Assembly (NCBI RefSeq): GCF_900113735.1
Contig: NZ_FOQM01000024.1
Location: 57,537 to 121,536, forward strand
DNA: 64,000 bases
Source: Bradyrhizobium sp. Gha
GTDB taxonomy: Bacteria; Pseudomonadota; Alphaproteobacteria; Rhizobiales; Xanthobacteraceae
Reading direction: 5' to 3'
The notes beneath the pieces are model-generated. The model had not been told where the DNA came from. It worked only from the letters and a program-made list of their open reading frames with translations, and ran no database searches. The position numbers and the translations under genes are program-made. This document shows positions 28,817 to 37,536 of this stretch, piece after piece (the stretch's first letter is position 1; each line of letters begins with the position of its first letter).

Positions 28817-29689
28817 ATGGCGTCACTTAAAGACATGCGCGTGCGCATCGCCTCCACCAAGGCGACGCAGAAGATCACCAAGGCCATGCAGATGGTCGCG
28901 GCCTCGAAGCTGCGACGTGCGCAGACCGCGGCGGAAGCGGCGCGTCCTTATGCCGACAAGATGAGCGCCGTGATCTCCAACATCGCCAGCGCCGCGGCAG
29001 GTTCGCCCGGTGCGCCGGTGCTGCTGGCCGGCACCGGCCGCGATCAGGTTCACCTGCTGCTGGTTTGCACCGGCGAGCGCGGCCTGTCGGGCGCCTTCAA
29101 CTCGTCGATCGTGCGTCTCGCCCGCGAGCGCGCCCTGGCGCTGATCGCGCAGGGCAAGGACGTGAAATTCTTCTGCGTCGGCCGCAAGGGTTACGAGCAG
29201 CTCCGCCGGCAGTTCGACAAGCAGATCGTCGAGCATCTCGACCTGCGCAGCGTGCGCCAGCTCGGCTTCGTCAATGCCGAGGATATCGCCAAGAAGGTTC
29301 TGGCGCGCTTCGACGCCGGCGAGTTCGACGTCTGCACGCTGTTCTACTCGCGCTTCCGTTCGGTGATCGCGCAGATCCCGACCGCCCAGCAGATCATCCC
29401 GCTGGTCGTCGAGGAGGACGCGGGCGCCAACACGACGTCTTACGAATACGAGCCCGAAGAGGACGAGATTCTCACCCGTCTTCTGCCGCGCAACCTCGCT
29501 GTCCAGATCTTCCGCGCGCTGCTCGAGAACAACGCCTCGTTCTACGGCGCTCAGATGAGCGCGATGGACAACGCGACGCGCAACGCCGGTGAGATGATCC
29601 GCAAGCAGACGCTGGTCTACAACCGCACGCGTCAGGCGCAGATCACCAAGGAACTGATCGAAATCATCTCGGGTGCCGAGGCCGTCTGA
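28817..29689 (+). CDS. atpG: F1F0 ATP synthase gamma subunit
   Basis: A 290-residue rotor subunit. The N-terminal helix MASLKDMRVRIASTKATQKITKAMQMVAASKLRRA, shown here only in part by MASLKDMR and ITKAMQMVAASK, and the C-terminal helix with MSAMDNATRNAGEMI form the coiled coil that rotates inside the alpha3-beta3 ring. ATG at 28817 is chosen since an upstream extension to 28766 runs back into the palindromic repeat. The gene lies 54 bases after the repeat and 83 bases before atpD. Confidence 0.97.
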   Translation: MASLKDMRVRIASTKATQKITKAMQMVAASKLRRAQTAAEAARPYADKMSAVISNIASAAAGSPGAPVLLAGTGRDQVHLLLVCTGERGLSGAFNSSIVRLARERALALIAQGKDVKFFCVGRKGYEQLRRQFDKQIVEHLDLRSVRQLGFVNAEDIAKKVLARFDAGEFDVCTLFYSRFRSVIAQIPTAQQIIPLVVEEDAGANTTSYEYEPEEDEILTRLLPRNLAVQIFRALLENNASFYGAQMSAMDNATRNAGEMIRKQTLVYNRTRQAQITKELIEIISGAEAV

Positions 29690-29772
29690 CCAAGGCGCTT
29701 CAGTACCCATCACACGCAACATCGCGGTCAAGCTGATCGCGGCTTAGAAGTTCGGATCGAAGGAGACATTCA

Positions 29773-31206
<1,434 letters not shown>

Positions 31207-31212
31207 CTCCAG

Positions 31213-31294
31213 GTGTCATCGCCGGACTTGCTCCGGCGATCCATCGAACGAGAGCTTTGATGGATGGACCCGCGGGTCAAGCCCGCGGGTGACA
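31213..31294. repeat. palindromic repeat inside the atp operon, between atpD and atpC
   Basis: ATCGCCGGACTTGCTCCGGCGAT and ACCCGCGGGTCAAGCCCGCGGGT are hairpins of different sequence, with ATCCATC and GATGGAT arms between, starting GTGTCATC and ending GTGAC. This is the second such element in the operon. Confidence 0.9.
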
Positions 31295-31316
31295 AGCGGA
31301 AAACAACGGAAACACC

Positions 31317-31724
31317 ATGGCCACCTTCCACTTCGATCTCGTCTCTCCGGAAAAGCTCGCCTTTTCGGGCGAAGTCGATCAGGTCGACATTCCCGGCGTC
31401 GAAGGTGACTTCGGCGTGCTGGCGGGGCACGCGCCTGTCGTGGCTGCGATCCGGCCCGGCATCCTCGTCGTCACCACCGCTGGCCGCCACGAGAAGATCA
31501 TCGTGCTCGGCGGTCTCGCCGAAGTCTCCGAAAAGGGCCTGACGGTGCTTGCCGACGTCGCGACCTCGCTGGCCGAGCTCGACCGCGCCGAGTTCGCCGA
31601 GACCATCTCGGAGATGGAGGAAGGCCTGAAGGAGCACGAAGGCGGCGAGCTCGATCAGGCCATCGAACGGCTCGATCACTTCAAGAGCATCCAGCAGCAG
31701 CTCAACACCACGGCGATGCACTAA
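31317..31724 (+). CDS. atpC: F1F0 ATP synthase epsilon subunit
   Basis: A 135-residue epsilon subunit. The N-terminal beta-sandwich (FHFDLVSPEKLAFSGEVDQVDIPGVEGDFGVL, identified by SPEKLAFSG and GDFGVLAGHAP) is followed by a helical C-terminus with EMEEGLKEHEGGELD that is not the canonical long helical hairpin. It inhibits ATP hydrolysis and couples the rotor. It is the last gene of atpHAGDC; a hairpin follows at the stop codon. Confidence 0.95.
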   Translation: MATFHFDLVSPEKLAFSGEVDQVDIPGVEGDFGVLAGHAPVVAAIRPGILVVTTAGRHEKIIVLGGLAEVSEKGLTVLADVATSLAELDRAEFAETISEMEEGLKEHEGGELDQAIERLDHFKSIQQQLNTTAMH

Positions 31725-31747
31725 GCCCCGGTGCACCGCTCGGGGCT
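31724..31747 (+). terminator. possible end of the atp operon
   Basis: AGCCCCG (31724-31730) pairs with CGGGGCT (31741-31747) across a ten-base loop, starting inside the atpC stop codon. No U tract follows, so termination by this hairpin alone is uncertain. Confidence 0.4.
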
Positions 31748-31873
31748 CAAAGCTCTAAATTCCTGAACAAGTTCAGCGCTCGTCATCACACATGGCGGGC
31801 GCTGAAACTTTGTTGCACCGCGCCGGAGATGGCGGCATTCTGCGCCCGCGGATGTGTTTCGGGGCGGTAGCAG

Positions 31874-33553
31874 ATGAAACGCAAGATCGCAGCGATTTTC
31901 GCAGCCGATATTGCCGGTTACTCAAGGCTGGTCGCGGAGGATGAAGAGGAGACGCTGCGGCGTCTGGCCTCCTATCGTCTGGTCGTAGACGACTTCATTG
32001 CCAAGGCCGGCGGACGCATCTTCAACACCGCCGGTGACGCCGTGCTCGCCGAATTCCCGAGCGCAGTTGAAGCCGTGCGCTGCGCGATCGACATCCAGGA
32101 GTCCTTGCGAACCCGAAACATGGCCTATCCGGCGAGCCGGCAGATGACGTTCCGGATCGGCATCACCATCGGCGACGTCGTCGAACGTGACGGCGATCTG
32201 CTCGGCGACGGCGTCAATATCGCAGCCCGGCTCGAGGGCCTCGCTGACGTCGGCGGCATCTGCATCTCCCGTGCCGTGTATGAGCAGGTCGCCAACAAGC
32301 TGTCGGTGCAGTTCGCCGATATCGGTGCGCAGGAGGTGAAGAACATCCCGACGCCGGTGCACGCCTACATGGTGGCGATGCGGCGTGAGGACGGGACTTT
32401 TGCGACGCCGCAGCTGAAGAAGGTCGCCAAGCCGGGGCAGCGGCCGAACTGGATGTGGCCATTGGTGGTCGGCGTGGTCTCGGTCGTCGCCATCGCCGTC
32501 GGCGGTCTCCTTTATTTCACCAAGCTCGAGACCGGCAAGACACCAGATCTCGCGGCGTCAGCCACGCCTGCTCCGTTGCCGAGCGCGACGGCCGCAGCGA
32601 CCCCGAGTCCAACACCCACGATGGCCGCGAAGGCGCCGATGCCTTCACCGACGCCGACATCGACACCGACCCAAATGGCTGCCGCCACGCCGATGCCCAC
32701 GCCCATGCCGACGCCGGCGGCGGCACCGAACGGCAAGCTCCCCGTGGATGCAGTGCCGTTTGTCAGTGAGCGCGTGCGTAGCTATTTCGGCAATGATTAT
32801 TCAGCCGCCGGCGATTACAAGGCCTTCGCCCTGAACATCACCGGCTTCACCGGCGCCTCGGTCAATCAGCCGAACGAGGAAGCTGCGCGCGCCGCCGCGC
32901 TCGATCAGTGCCAAAAGCGTGCGGATGCCGCGCAGTCGCCGCGCCGCTGCGAGCTCTATGCGGTCGGCAACAAGGTGGTCTACAGCCACGGTAATCCGCC
33001 GATGCCGCCGCCGCCCTGGGTGCGGCACGACAGCATGACCGAGCGCCCGCTCGTGCCGAAAGATTTTCCGCTGCTGCGCGACCAGGCCAGGACCCGCATC
33101 GAGAACGTCTACACGCCGGCGGCAAAGTCACGCGCGGTCGCGCTCGGGCCGGGCGGCCAGTATTTCATGACGCTGGGGGCGACCTCGGTCGACGAGGCTG
33201 CGCGGCGTTCGCTGGAATCCTGCGGCGCGTTCGCAGGCTCTGCCTGCATGATCGTGGCGCTTGACGATGTCTATGTCGTGCCAATCCCGACCCTGCTCAG
33301 GGCAAACGGCTTCTTCCACGCCGCGAGCAATCCCTCGATCGTGGCCGATGCCCGCCCCGATGTCGTGCGCAAGCTCGGCGACGGCATGGGCTGGAATGCG
33401 GTCGCGGTCGGAACCGCGGGCCGCCCCGGACTGGGCCTGAAGGCCGCCGACGAGCAGACCGCCGTGGACGGGGCGATGGCCGATTGCGGCAAGCACGACA
33501 GCGACTGCCACGTCATCGCGATCGGACCTTTTACGGTGGGCCCGATCAATTAA
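31874..33553 (+). CDS. class III adenylate/guanylate cyclase with repeated C-terminal domains
   Basis: A 559-residue protein in four parts. Residues 1-170 are a class III cyclase domain: metal aspartates D12 (FAADIAGYS) and D55 (TAGDAVLAEF), and the transition-state pair N115/R119 (GVNIAAR). A membrane segment spans 194-215. A Pro/Thr/Ala-rich linker with many TP and MPTP units covers 220-292. The C-terminus (~295-559) holds about three related units, each with a KAFAL/RAVAL/NAVAVG-type strand followed by alanine-rich helices and cysteines (DQCQKR, LESCGAF, ADCGKH), resembling DUF4189-type modules. With one membrane span and the cyclase inside, the repeats would be periplasmic, perhaps as a sensor. 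Nucleotide specificity cannot be judged. Confidence 0.85.
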   Translation: MKRKIAAIFAADIAGYSRLVAEDEEETLRRLASYRLVVDDFIAKAGGRIFNTAGDAVLAEFPSAVEAVRCAIDIQESLRTRNMAYPASRQMTFRIGITIGDVVERDGDLLGDGVNIAARLEGLADVGGICISRAVYEQVANKLSVQFADIGAQEVKNIPTPVHAYMVAMRREDGTFATPQLKKVAKPGQRPNWMWPLVVGVVSVVAIAVGGLLYFTKLETGKTPDLAASATPAPLPSATAAATPSPTPTMAAKAPMPSPTPTSTPTQMAAATPMPTPMPTPAAAPNGKLPVDAVPFVSERVRSYFGNDYSAAGDYKAFALNITGFTGASVNQPNEEAARAAALDQCQKRADAAQSPRRCELYAVGNKVVYSHGNPPMPPPPWVRHDSMTERPLVPKDFPLLRDQARTRIENVYTPAAKSRAVALGPGGQYFMTLGATSVDEAARRSLESCGAFAGSACMIVALDDVYVVPIPTLLRANGFFHAASNPSIVADARPDVVRKLGDGMGWNAVAVGTAGRPGLGLKAADEQTAVDGAMADCGKHDSDCHVIAIGPFTVGPIN

Positions 33554-33604
33554 TTCAATGATTTCCAACCCCGGCCTACTGTGCATGGGGTTGTTTTCGC
33601 GAAG

Positions 33605-34123
33605 TCAGCTTGCGAACGGCGCGAACTCCCGGGCGACCGCGCGATAGACGTCGCGGCGGAACGGCACCACGAGGTCGGCGACGCGGTCGAGCCGCTCCCA
33701 GCGCCACGCGTCGAACTCCGCAGGCTGGCCGTTACGCGGCGTCAGCGGGTCGATCTCGTCCTCCTTGCCGGTGAAGCGCAGCGCGAACCACTTCTGCCGC
33801 TGGCCGCGGAATTTGGCCAGCCGATGGGTCTGCGGCCCATCATAGGGCGGGAACTCGTAAGTGAACCAGTCGGTCTCGCCGAGATAACAGGCGCTGACGA
33901 CGCTGGTCTCCTCCCAGAGCTCGCGCACCGCGGCATCGCGAAGGTTCTCGCCCTCGTCGACGCCGCCTTGCGGCATCTGCCAGTCGAGCCCCGGCAGGAT
34001 GATCTCGGGGCCGTCGCCCTTGAAGCGGTGCCCGATCAGCACGCGGCCGCCGGCATTGAACAGCGCGATCCCGACATTGGGACGGTAGGGCTTGTTGTTG
34101 GTCACTAATGCATCTTTCGTCAT
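33605..34123 (-). CDS. rppH: RNA pyrophosphohydrolase-like Nudix hydrolase (first of two)
   Basis: A 172-residue Nudix protein of the RppH group, which removes pyrophosphate from 5'-triphosphate RNA and starts mRNA decay. It opens NKPYRPNVGIALFNAGG. The Nudix box runs from GGVDEGENLRDAAVRELWEETS, and WQMPQGG precedes it as in RppH; GQRQKWFALRF is also typical. ATG at 34123 is used. That codon and its surroundings (GGAATGAC) lie in the end of a palindromic repeat, and the open frame continues through the whole repeat to 34246. GTG at 34105 is an alternative start outside the repeat. The paralogue at 34203 is directly upstream. Confidence 0.87.
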   Translation of the reverse strand: MTKDALVTNNKPYRPNVGIALFNAGGRVLIGHRFKGDGPEIILPGLDWQMPQGGVDEGENLRDAAVRELWEETSVVSACYLGETDWFTYEFPPYDGPQTHRLAKFRGQRQKWFALRFTGKEDEIDPLTPRNGQPAEFDAWRWERLDRVADLVVPFRRDVYRAVAREFAPFAS

Positions 34124-34196
34124 TCCGGGGCGCGCGAAGCGCGAACCCGGAATCTCGAGGCTCCGGGTTCGATACTTCGTATCGCCCCGGAGCGAC
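34119..34196. repeat. palindromic repeat between the two Nudix genes
   Basis: GTCATTCCGGGGCGC at the left and GCCCCGGAGCGAC at the right are inverted arms. CGCGCGAAGCGCG and GATACTTCGTATC are small internal hairpins, and AACCCGGA / TCCGGGTT pair between them. Its left end overlaps the start codon of the Nudix gene at 33605-34123. Confidence 0.85.
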
Positions 34197-34202
34197 AGTG
34201 GA

Positions 34203-34709
34203 TCAGTCCTTCGCGAGCGCGGAAAATTCCTTGACCACGCGCTCATAGACAGGGCGCTTGAACGGAATGATCAGCTCGGGCAGATTTTTCATCGGCTCCC
34301 AGCGCCAGCTGACGAATTCGGCCTTGTGGCCGCCGCCGCCGGGCTTCTCGACATTGATCTCGCTGTCGTTGCCGGTGAAGCGCACCGCGAACCATTTCTG
34401 GCGCTGGCCACGGTAGCGGCCCTTCCAGGCGCGTCCCGCCACCGTGCGCGGAATGTCGTAGATCAGCCAGTCCGGCACCTCGCCGAGCCGCTCGATCGAG
34501 CGCACGCTGGTCTCTTCATAAAGCTCGCGCTTGGCAGCGGCCCAATTGTCCTCGCCGGGATCGACCCCGCCCTGCGGCATCTGCCAGACATGGCCGTCGT
34601 CGACATGCTCGATGCCGCCGGCACGGCGGCCGATGAACACCAGGCCTTTCGGATTGATTAGCATGACCCCGACACAGGTTCGGTAGGGCAGATCCTCGTA
34701 ACGCGCCAT
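34203..34709 (-). CDS. rppH: RNA pyrophosphohydrolase-like Nudix hydrolase (second of two)
   Basis: A 168-residue paralogue of the neighbouring gene, with MARYEDLPYRTCVGVMLIN at the start, WQMPQGGVDPGEDNWAAAKRELYEETS (given here by WQMPQGG and REL-x-EETS) as Nudix box, and GQRQKWFAVRFTG. It is the more canonical RppH in its N-terminus (YRTCVGVMLINPKGLVFIGRR in part). ATG at 34709 is chosen over an extension to 34751. The two genes are separated by the palindromic repeat and point the same way, so a duplication is likely, though the sequences have clearly diverged. Confidence 0.88.
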   Translation of the reverse strand: MARYEDLPYRTCVGVMLINPKGLVFIGRRAGGIEHVDDGHVWQMPQGGVDPGEDNWAAAKRELYEETSVRSIERLGEVPDWLIYDIPRTVAGRAWKGRYRGQRQKWFAVRFTGNDSEINVEKPGGGGHKAEFVSWRWEPMKNLPELIIPFKRPVYERVVKEFSALAKD

Positions 34710-34780
34710 TCCGCCTAACCTCTCGGGTACTGCTGGAACGCTGCCGGGCACTCCGGCCCGTGGCGTACCAATTCTTTGAT

Positions 34781-35989
34781 TTAACTGGATTTTGATTTCA
34801 GCATCGCGGTTGTCAATGGCACCAAAAGGATACCCCGGTCGCTCAATGTCTTGATCCAGGCGCCGACCCGCTCGATCGAGACGGGAAGCGCGGAGGCGGT
34901 GCCGATGGCGACGCCGCGTTCCCTCGCCATCGATTCCAGCTTGTTCAGCGCACGGTCGATCTCGGTCGGGGTCGGCACCGCATCGAGCGCGATGTCGCCC
35001 TTGCCGAACGGCACGGCGAGGCTGCCGGCCGCCTGGCCCGCGATGCTGCGCGGCGAGGAGCCGTCGTCGAAGAAGCCGAGACCGCGCTTGGAGGCCTCGC
35101 GGATGATCGGCTGCATTGCCGCGTCCGTCGCCACGAAGCGAGCGCCCATGAAATTGGTGATGCCGGCATAGCCCTGCATCCGGCTCAGGTGCCAGTAGAG
35201 GCGATCGGTGTTCTGGTCTGCCGTGAGCGAGGTCAGCAGGGTTTGCGGGCCGGGATCATTGTCCGGGAAATCGTACGGCTCCATCGGGATCTGCAGGAAG
35301 ATCTCGTGGCGCTGGGCGCGGGCGCGCTCGGCAAGCTTTCCGGGATCAGATCCATAGGGCGTGAAGGCCAGCGTCACCGGGCCCGGCAGCTTCATGATGG
35401 CGTCGCTGGTCTTGGCAGCACCGACGCCGAGGCCGCCGATCACGATCGCCACCACGGGCATCTTCGCGGCCTTGGCCCGGTCAGCCTCGGCGGCGTAGAC
35501 GTTGAACGGCTTGAGATCGCCCGATACCGCGGGGATCATGCCGTAGCGCGACTTCTCCAGCAGCTTGGGATCGATCCCGGTCATGACGGGCGGCGGAGCG
35601 GAAGCCGCCTCGCCCTTGTCGGCGGCGTCGCCCGGGCCGATCACCACGTCGTGGCGTGCGCCGGTCGAGCCGTCGATCATGGTGACGGTTTTCTGATCGC
35701 CGGAGGCGGCTTCCTTCGCCGCCTCCTTGACCGCGCGCTTGCTCTCCTCGCCCTGGCCGGTGGCGGGCTTCGCGTCCGTAGCCTTGAGATCGCCAATCGC
35801 AATCCGCGTCATCGGCTCGCCGCCGAGCGGGTCCTTGTTGAAGATGGCGAAGCCGGCGAAGGTCACCAGGAACAGGCCGAGCATCACAGCCAGCAACTGC
35901 ATGGCGGTGAACGGCAGCCGCAGCTGTCGTTTCCGGCGCGGCGTGTCCTGTCCGAGCGGGGTGCTCAGATCATCGGCCGTTTCAGTCAT
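34781..35989 (-). CDS. divergent polysaccharide deacetylase family protein (YibQ-like)
   Basis: A 402-residue protein. A short cytoplasmic N-terminus is followed by one membrane segment (~30-50, MQLLAVMLGLFLVTFAGFAIF), a charged low-complexity linker (~65-130) and a C-terminal (beta/alpha)-type domain: VAIVIGGLGVG, GPVTLAFTPYG, HEIFLQIPMEPYDFPDNDPGP (seen as FLQIPMEPY) and GLGFFDDGSSPRS. This is the divergent polysaccharide deacetylase (DUF610/YibQ) family, related to carbohydrate esterase 4. Neighbouring ctpA and envC-like genes are its usual partners, suggesting a shared role in envelope maintenance or division. ATG at 35989 is preferred. Confidence 0.88.
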   Translation of the reverse strand: MTETADDLSTPLGQDTPRRKRQLRLPFTAMQLLAVMLGLFLVTFAGFAIFNKDPLGGEPMTRIAIGDLKATDAKPATGQGEESKRAVKEAAKEAASGDQKTVTMIDGSTGARHDVVIGPGDAADKGEAASAPPPVMTGIDPKLLEKSRYGMIPAVSGDLKPFNVYAAEADRAKAAKMPVVAIVIGGLGVGAAKTSDAIMKLPGPVTLAFTPYGSDPGKLAERARAQRHEIFLQIPMEPYDFPDNDPGPQTLLTSLTADQNTDRLYWHLSRMQGYAGITNFMGARFVATDAAMQPIIREASKRGLGFFDDGSSPRSIAGQAAGSLAVPFGKGDIALDAVPTPTEIDRALNKLESMARERGVAIGTASALPVSIERVGAWIKTLSDRGILLVPLTTAMLKSKSS

Positions 35990-36090
35990 GCGAGATCCCG
36001 AATCACTCCACCGACGATACCACGCCGCGGTCAAGCGGCGGCAGGCCGGGATAGGCCGGGAATGTCGGAAGTTCCCAAGCAAAAAGGGCG

Positions 36091-36128
36091 GCAGCAAAAA
36101 AGGGCGGCTCTTGGAGCCGCCCTTTTAC
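36091..36128 (-). terminator. terminator after ctpA
   Basis: AAGGGCGGCTC (36100-36110) pairs perfectly with GAGCCGCCCTT (36114-36124) over a TTG loop. The minus strand continues with a run of T (A tract 36096-36101 on the plus strand), and the plus side also has TTTT. Confidence 0.85.
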
Positions 36129-36132
36129 AACA

Positions 36133-36183
36133 GATCGCGTCGATCGCGTCGATCGCGTTTAGTTCGCGGCCTTAGTTCGCGGC
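36133..36183. repeat. short tandem repeats at the 3' end of ctpA
   Basis: GATCGCGTC is repeated three times (36133-36159, last copy GATCGCGTT). It is followed by TTAGTTCGCGGCC (36159-36171) and TTAGTTCGCGGCT (36172-36184), a 13-base duplication that includes the ctpA stop codon and its last three codons. Confidence 0.8.
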
Positions 36184-37536
36184 TTTGGGCTTGTCCGTCG
36201 CGGGCGCGGCCTTGTTGTCGCCGCCAGGCGGCGGCGCCGCGCTGGCGCTGTTCTTGATGCCGTGGAGCAGGTCGTCGGCCATCTTGAGCGCCTTGTCGTC
36301 CTTGGCATCAGGCGGAACGTAGGACTGCGAACCGGTCTTCTCGTCGCCGTCGTTCTTGAGATGGCCACGGAGCGAAGCTTCACCCTTGGTGTCGGTGCGC
36401 GACTTCAGCTCGTCCGGCACGTCCTGCAGCACCTCGATATCAGGAACGATGCCCTTGGCCTGGATCGACTTGCCCGACGGCGTGTAGTAGCGCGCGGTGG
36501 TCAGGCGCAGCGCGCCATTGCCCGAGCCGAGCGGGATGATGGTTTGCACCGAGCCCTTGCCGAACGAGCGCGTGCCGACAATGGTCGCGCGCTTGTGGTC
36601 CTGCAGCGCGCCGGCGACGATTTCCGACGCCGAGGCCGAACCGCCGTTGACGAGCACGATAACAGGCTTGCCCTTGGTGAGGTCGCCCGCATGCGCGACG
36701 CGGCGCTGGGTCTCCTCGGCATTGCGGCCGCGCGTCGAGACGATCTCGCCCTTCTCCAGGAAGGAGTCGGACACGGTGACGGCCTCCTCAAGCAGACCGC
36801 CCGGATTGTTGCGAAGGTCGATGATGTAGCCCTTGAGCTTGTCGCCGATCTGGCTCGAGAGGTTCGCAATCTCCTTCTTCAGGCCTTCGGTGGTCTGCTC
36901 GTTGAAGGTGGTGATGCGGATATAGGCGATGTCGTCAGCCTCGACGCGCGCGCGCACCGAGCGAACGCGGATGTTGTCGCGCACCAGCGTGACGTCGATC
37001 GGATTGTCCTGGCCCTTGCGGATGATCTTGAGCTTGATCTTGGTGTTGACGGGGCCGCGCATCTTCTCGACCGCCTGGTTCAGGGTCAGGCCCTGCACCG
37101 CCTCATCGTCGAGATTGGTGATGATGTCGTTGGCCATGACGCCGGCGCGCGAGGCCGGCGTATCGTCGATCGGTGAGACCACCTTGATCAGGCCGTCTTC
37201 CATGGTGACCTCGATGCCGAGGCCGCCGAACTCGCCGCGGGTCTGCACCTGCATGTCGCGGAAGCTCTTGGCATCCATGTAGCTCGAATGCGGATCGAGA
37301 CCGGAAAGCATGCCGCTGATGGCGGATTCGATCAGCTTGGTGTCGTCGGGCTTCTCGACATAGTCGGAGCGCACGCGCTCGAACACGTCGCCGAACAGAT
37401 TGAGCTGGCGATAAGTGTCGGCGGTCGCGGCTCGCGCACTGGAGCCCATGAAGACCGCGCGCGGCTGGGTCACGAACAGCGTCAGCGCCGCACCGGTGGC
37501 CGCGCTGAGGAGGATAACTGAAGTCTTGCGCATCAT
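36172..37536 (-). CDS. ctpA: C-terminal processing peptidase, S41 family
   Basis: A 454-residue exported serine protease. It has a signal sequence or membrane anchor (residues 1-36), an N-terminal helical region with DPHSSYMDA, a PDZ domain (~97-170, FGGLGIEV), and the S41 catalytic core with LRNNPGGLL, the nucleophile serine in GGSASASEIV (~298-307) and the general base K327 in SFGKGSVQT. A low-complexity Ala/Pro/Lys tail ends the protein. It trims proteins at the C-terminus in the periplasm. Its start overlaps the stop of the envC-like gene by four bases, so the two are translationally coupled. A terminator lies downstream. Confidence 0.94.
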   Translation of the reverse strand: MMRKTSVILLSAATGAALTLFVTQPRAVFMGSSARAATADTYRQLNLFGDVFERVRSDYVEKPDDTKLIESAISGMLSGLDPHSSYMDAKSFRDMQVQTRGEFGGLGIEVTMEDGLIKVVSPIDDTPASRAGVMANDIITNLDDEAVQGLTLNQAVEKMRGPVNTKIKLKIIRKGQDNPIDVTLVRDNIRVRSVRARVEADDIAYIRITTFNEQTTEGLKKEIANLSSQIGDKLKGYIIDLRNNPGGLLEEAVTVSDSFLEKGEIVSTRGRNAEETQRRVAHAGDLTKGKPVIVLVNGGSASASEIVAGALQDHKRATIVGTRSFGKGSVQTIIPLGSGNGALRLTTARYYTPSGKSIQAKGIVPDIEVLQDVPDELKSRTDTKGEASLRGHLKNDGDEKTGSQSYVPPDAKDDKALKMADDLLHGIKNSASAAPPPGGDNKAAPATDKPKAAN

